In this document: positions 49,757 through 51,666 of the stretch, in pieces | Position numbering within the stretch: position 1 is the stretch's first letter | Layout of the letters: each line of letters begins with the position of its first letter | Program-made: the position numbers and the translations under genes | The notes under the pieces: generated by a model | What the model was told of the DNA's origin: nothing | Seen by the model: only the letters and a program-made list of their open reading frames with translations | Databases searched by the model: none | NCBI RefSeq assembly: GCF_002910915.1 | Contig: NZ_NEUF01000136.1 | Span: 1,920 to 53,585 of the forward strand | Origin: Streptomyces sp. SM10 | GTDB taxonomy: Bacteria > Actinomycetota > Actinomycetes > Streptomycetales > Streptomycetaceae | DNA: 51,666 nucleotides | Direction: 5' to 3'

Positions 49757-49788
49757 GGTCCGTTGACGGAGAGGTCCGTTGACGGAGA
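49757..49788. repeat. 16-bp perfect tandem duplication
   Basis: GGTCCGTTGACGGAGA occurs twice in direct succession (49757-49772 and 49773-49788). Each copy contains a TTGAC -35-like hexamer. It could be a recent slippage duplication or a paired regulator site. Confidence 0.85.
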
Positions 49789-49939
49789 TCAACAGGCGTT
49801 CGCATGCCGACCGGCATGGACTCCGACCACTGGTCCCGCAGCCGCGGAGCCCTTGCCGACCGGCTGTCCGAACCCGGCCCCGGGCCGGTTCGGCGGGTGC
49901 GTCCGGCCCGCCCGAGCCGGCTCTCCCGGCGGGGTGCCG

Positions 49940-49962
49940 GGACCTGGACCTGGACCTGGACC
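49940..49962. repeat. Hexamer tandem repeat GGACCT, 3.8 copies
   Basis: Three full copies of GGACCT and most of a fourth precede the ribosome site of the small frame at 49982. It is a simple slippage-type repeat. Confidence 0.8.
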
Positions 49963-49981
49963 CCTGAAGGAGAACCGACTG

Positions 49982-50164
49982 ATGACCAGCTCCGAGAAAA
50001 ACTTCTTCGAGGACGCCGACGGGTTCTTCGAGGACGCCGAGGGGGCGGCCCCCCCGACGCCTTGTCGGTGGATGCCGCCCCGGGGGACGAGGTGCGGGAG
50101 TGGCCCGCGTGCTCATGCCGCCTACTTCGGGTCGTCGCTGAACTTCGAGGTCGACCAGTGGTAG
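49982..50164 (+). CDS. Possible small peptide, reading frame uncertain
   Basis: ATG 49982 is preceded at 9 bases by GAAGGAG, a very good ribosome site. The frame encodes 60 residues beginning MTSSEKNFFEDADGFFEDAEG, an acidic start with an FFEDA(D/E)G direct repeat. A run of seven C (50049-50055) follows. After it the reading frame turns to Arg/Pro/Cys sequence; one frame over it would continue as acidic DALSVDAAPGDEV and then Cys residues. The 3' part overlaps the convergent permease gene. It may be a real leader-like peptide gene with a frameshift, or chance. The family is not recognised. Confidence 0.3.
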   Translation: MTSSEKNFFEDADGFFEDAEGAAPPTPCRWMPPRGTRCGSGPRAHAAYFGSSLNFEVDQW

Positions 50165-50913
50165 CCGAGGACGGTCAGGCCGATGGACCAGGCGAGGGCG
50201 AGCCATCCGCTGTGGCCGATCTCGGTGCCCAGGAGCAGTCCTCGGAGGGTCTCGATGGCGGGGGTGAAGGGCTGGTACTCGGCGATGGGCTGGAACCAGC
50301 CGGGCATCGCGTCGATCGGTGTGAAGGCGCTGGAGACGAGGGGGAGGAGGATCAGCGGCATCGCGCTGTTGCTGGCCGCCTCCGCGTTCGGGCCGGCCAT
50401 CCCCATCCCGACCGCGATCCAGGTGAGGGCCAGGGCGAAGAGGGCGAGCAGCCCGAAGGCGGCCAGCCACTCCAGGAGGGTGGCGTCCACGGAGCGGAAG
50501 CCGATGGCCGCGCCGACCGCGCCGACGAGGACGACGCTGGCGACGGACTGCAGGACGCTGCCGACGACGTGCCCGATCAGCACCGACCCGCGGTGGATGG
50601 CCATGGTCCGGAAGCGGGCGATGATGCCCTCGGACATATCCATGGCGACGGACACCGCGGCCCCGACGACGGTGGAGCCGATGGTCATGAGCAGGATGCC
50701 CGGGAGGATGTAGGCGATGTAGTCGGAGCGGTCGGCGTCGCCGCCGCCGATCCCCGCGCTCATGACGTCGCCGAAGACGTAGACGAAGAGCAGCAGGAGC
50801 ATGACCGGGGTGAGCAGCAGGTTCAGCGTGAGTGACGGGTAGCGGCGGGCGTGCAGGAGGTTGCGGCGCAGCATCGTGGACGAGTCGCGCACGGCGAGGG
50901 ACACAGCACTCAT
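50122..50913 (-). CDS. ABC transporter permease, DrrB-like (ABC-2 type)
   Basis: This 263-residue membrane protein has six predicted helices. An N-terminal cytoplasmic segment MLRRNLLHARRYPSLTLNLL precedes helix 1, and the family pattern AYILPGILLMTIGSTVVG and EGIIARFRTMAIHR is present. It matches the daunorubicin-resistance (DrrB) type ABC-2 permeases, which export hydrophobic drugs, lipids or peptides. ATG 50913 overlaps the ATPase stop (ATGA), so the pair is coupled. It converges with the small frame at 49982. The substrate is unknown; the pair may be an ordinary multidrug exporter. Confidence 0.9.
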   Translation of the reverse strand: MSAVSLAVRDSSTMLRRNLLHARRYPSLTLNLLLTPVMLLLLFVYVFGDVMSAGIGGGDADRSDYIAYILPGILLMTIGSTVVGAAVSVAMDMSEGIIARFRTMAIHRGSVLIGHVVGSVLQSVASVVLVGAVGAAIGFRSVDATLLEWLAAFGLLALFALALTWIAVGMGMAGPNAEAASNSAMPLILLPLVSSAFTPIDAMPGWFQPIAEYQPFTPAIETLRGLLLGTEIGHSGWLALAWSIGLTVLGYHWSTSKFSDDPK

Positions 50914-51666
50914 CGGACGGTCTCCTTCGGCTGGTTCGGCTGGTCGGTGGTGCTGGTCAGGGCGAAGAAGACGTCGTCGAGGTCGGGGGTGTGCACGGTC
51001 AGTTCGTCGGCCTCGATGCCGGCGGTGTCCAGTCGGTCGAGGACGGAGCGCAGGTCGCGCTGGCTGCCGTCGCTGGGGATCTGCAGGGTCAGGGACTCGT
51101 CGGTGGGGGTCTCCCCGCTCGAGCGGGGCCGGGTGAGGGGGAGGGTGACCTCGCCCAGGGCTTCGGCGGCGGAGCGGTAGGCGGCCGGGTCGGTGAAGCG
51201 GAGCCGGACGTGCCCGCCGGGGATCAGCCGCTTGAGCTCGTCGGCGGTTCCCTCCGCGGCGATCCGGCCGTCGTGGAGCACGGCGATACGGTCGGCGAGT
51301 TCGTCCGCCTCCTCGAGGTACTGGGTGGTCAGGAAGACGGTCACACCGTCCGTGACGAGCTCGCGGATGATGCCCCACATGGTGTGGCGCGAGCGCGGGT
51401 CGAGGCCGGTGGTCGGCTCGTCGAGGAAGATGATCCGGGGGCCGCCGACCAGCGTCATCGCGATGTCCAGGCGCCGCTTCATGCCACCGGAGTAGCTCGC
51501 GGCCGGCTTCTTCGCCGCCTCCGCCAGATCGAAGCGCTCCAGGAGTTCGGCGGTCACGCGCCGCCCCTGGCTCCTGGACAGGTGATGCAGGTCCGCCATG
51601 AGGAGCATGTTCTCCTCACCCGTGATCAGCCCGTCCACGGCCGAGAACTGCCCGGTCACACCGATC
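50910..51666 (-). CDS. ABC transporter ATP-binding protein, DrrA-like (5' end outside window)
   Basis: The gene runs off the right edge; 251 codons of the C-terminal part are present, and the Walker A region is beyond the window. The visible part contains VTGQFSAVDGLITGEEN, the signature SYSGGMKRRLD, Walker B RIIFLDEPTTGLD and the switch region TVFLTTQYLEEADELADRIAVL. The DrrA-type C-terminal extension (about 110 residues) also follows. With the overlapping permease it forms a two-component exporter. TVFLTTQYLEEAD, with Gln in place of the usual switch His, is typical of DrrA-type ATPases. Confidence 0.93.
   Translation of the reverse strand, partial: IGVTGQFSAVDGLITGEENMLLMADLHHLSRSQGRRVTAELLERFDLAEAAKKPAASYSGGMKRRLDIAMTLVGGPRIIFLDEPTTGLDPRSRHTMWGIIRELVTDGVTVFLTTQYLEEADELADRIAVLHDGRIAAEGTADELKRLIPGGHVRLRFTDPAAYRSAAEALGEVTLPLTRPRSSGETPTDESLTLQIPSDGSQRDLRSVLDRLDTAGIEADELTVHTPDLDDVFFALTSTTDQPNQPKETVR

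Larger units (their letters stand above)
49532..49981. other. Intergenic region upstream of the DUF692 operon
   Basis: I see no convincing gene. This stretch should contain the minus-strand promoter of the DUF692 operon. It also contains a 16-base tandem duplication (49757-49788), a GGACCT tandem repeat (49940-49962) and the ribosome site of the small frame at 49982. Confidence 0.5.

Noticed and set aside
1..51666. CRISPR arrays, tRNA or rRNA genes, prophage or integrative element ends
   Set aside because: No regularly spaced direct repeats, no cloverleaf-type or rRNA-like sequence and no integrase or phage genes were seen; gene content is chromosomal throughout.

Overview
The window is about 51.7 kb of very high-GC actinobacterial chromosome and is almost certainly from a Streptomyces. 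The evidence is strong third-position GC bias, frequent GTG starts, 4-nt ATGA/GTGA gene overlaps, GAAGGAG-type ribosome sites, and a gene order (ngcEFG, a Rok7B7-type ROK regulator, xylFGH, dxs, then fadBA, hemE, hemY/cgoX, hemQ) that I recognise from the S. coelicolor SCO6005-SCO6045 neighbourhood. There is no rRNA, tRNA, CRISPR array or intact insertion sequence. The first gene and the last gene run off the window edges.

Left part (1-10.7 kb): a truncated hypothetical gene, a histidine phosphatase, a DUF6000 protein, and a secreted AA10 lytic polysaccharide monooxygenase with a CBM2, whose promoter carries an exact copy of the CebR (cellobiose repressor) palindrome. Next, on the minus strand, come a type I signal peptidase-like protein, a class F sortase and a surface-protein candidate. 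A very large secreted GH92 alpha-mannosidase flanked by F5/8-type domains follows.

Carbon-uptake core (10.7-20.2 kb): an NgcEFG-type N-acetylglucosamine/chitobiose importer preceded by a DasR-like dre site, a ROK repressor of the Rok7B7 type, and a XylFGH-type xylose importer. Neither Ngc permease has a local ATPase. With the CebR site and a palindromic operator at the mannosidase, this stretch concentrates several carbon-source controls (cellulose, chitin, mannan, xylose).

Middle (20.2-40 kb): dxs (isoprenoid precursor entry), an amino-acid permease, a NYN/PIN-like protein with an LCP cell-wall ligase, a beta-propeller-like protein, and a two-gene cell-wall glycopolymer unit (a GT2 / glycerophosphotransferase fusion overlapping an Asp2-like serine hydrolase with two Ig-like repeats). 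After an EEP phosphatase come fadBA (beta-oxidation), an RNase D with HRDC domain, an atypical LuxR-type orphan response regulator and a DUF3000 protein.

Right part (40-51.7 kb): the coproporphyrin-dependent haem genes hemE, cgoX (hemY) and hemQ, interrupted on the opposite strand by a CoA-disulfide-reductase-like flavoprotein and a DUF4349 lipoprotein. After these comes the most interesting locus: a DUF692 (MNIO-type iron oxygenase) protein with a fused C-terminal partner-like domain. Five bases downstream of it lies a TIGR04222-type membrane protein ending in a long Gly/Ser/Cys tail with regularly spaced Cys. A second, tail-less TIGR04222 paralogue follows. By analogy with MNIO enzymes that modify Cys residues in RiPP precursors, I infer a membrane-anchored Cys-tail modification system. 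The window closes with a DrrAB-like ABC exporter and, convergent with it, a possible small peptide gene containing a C7 tract.
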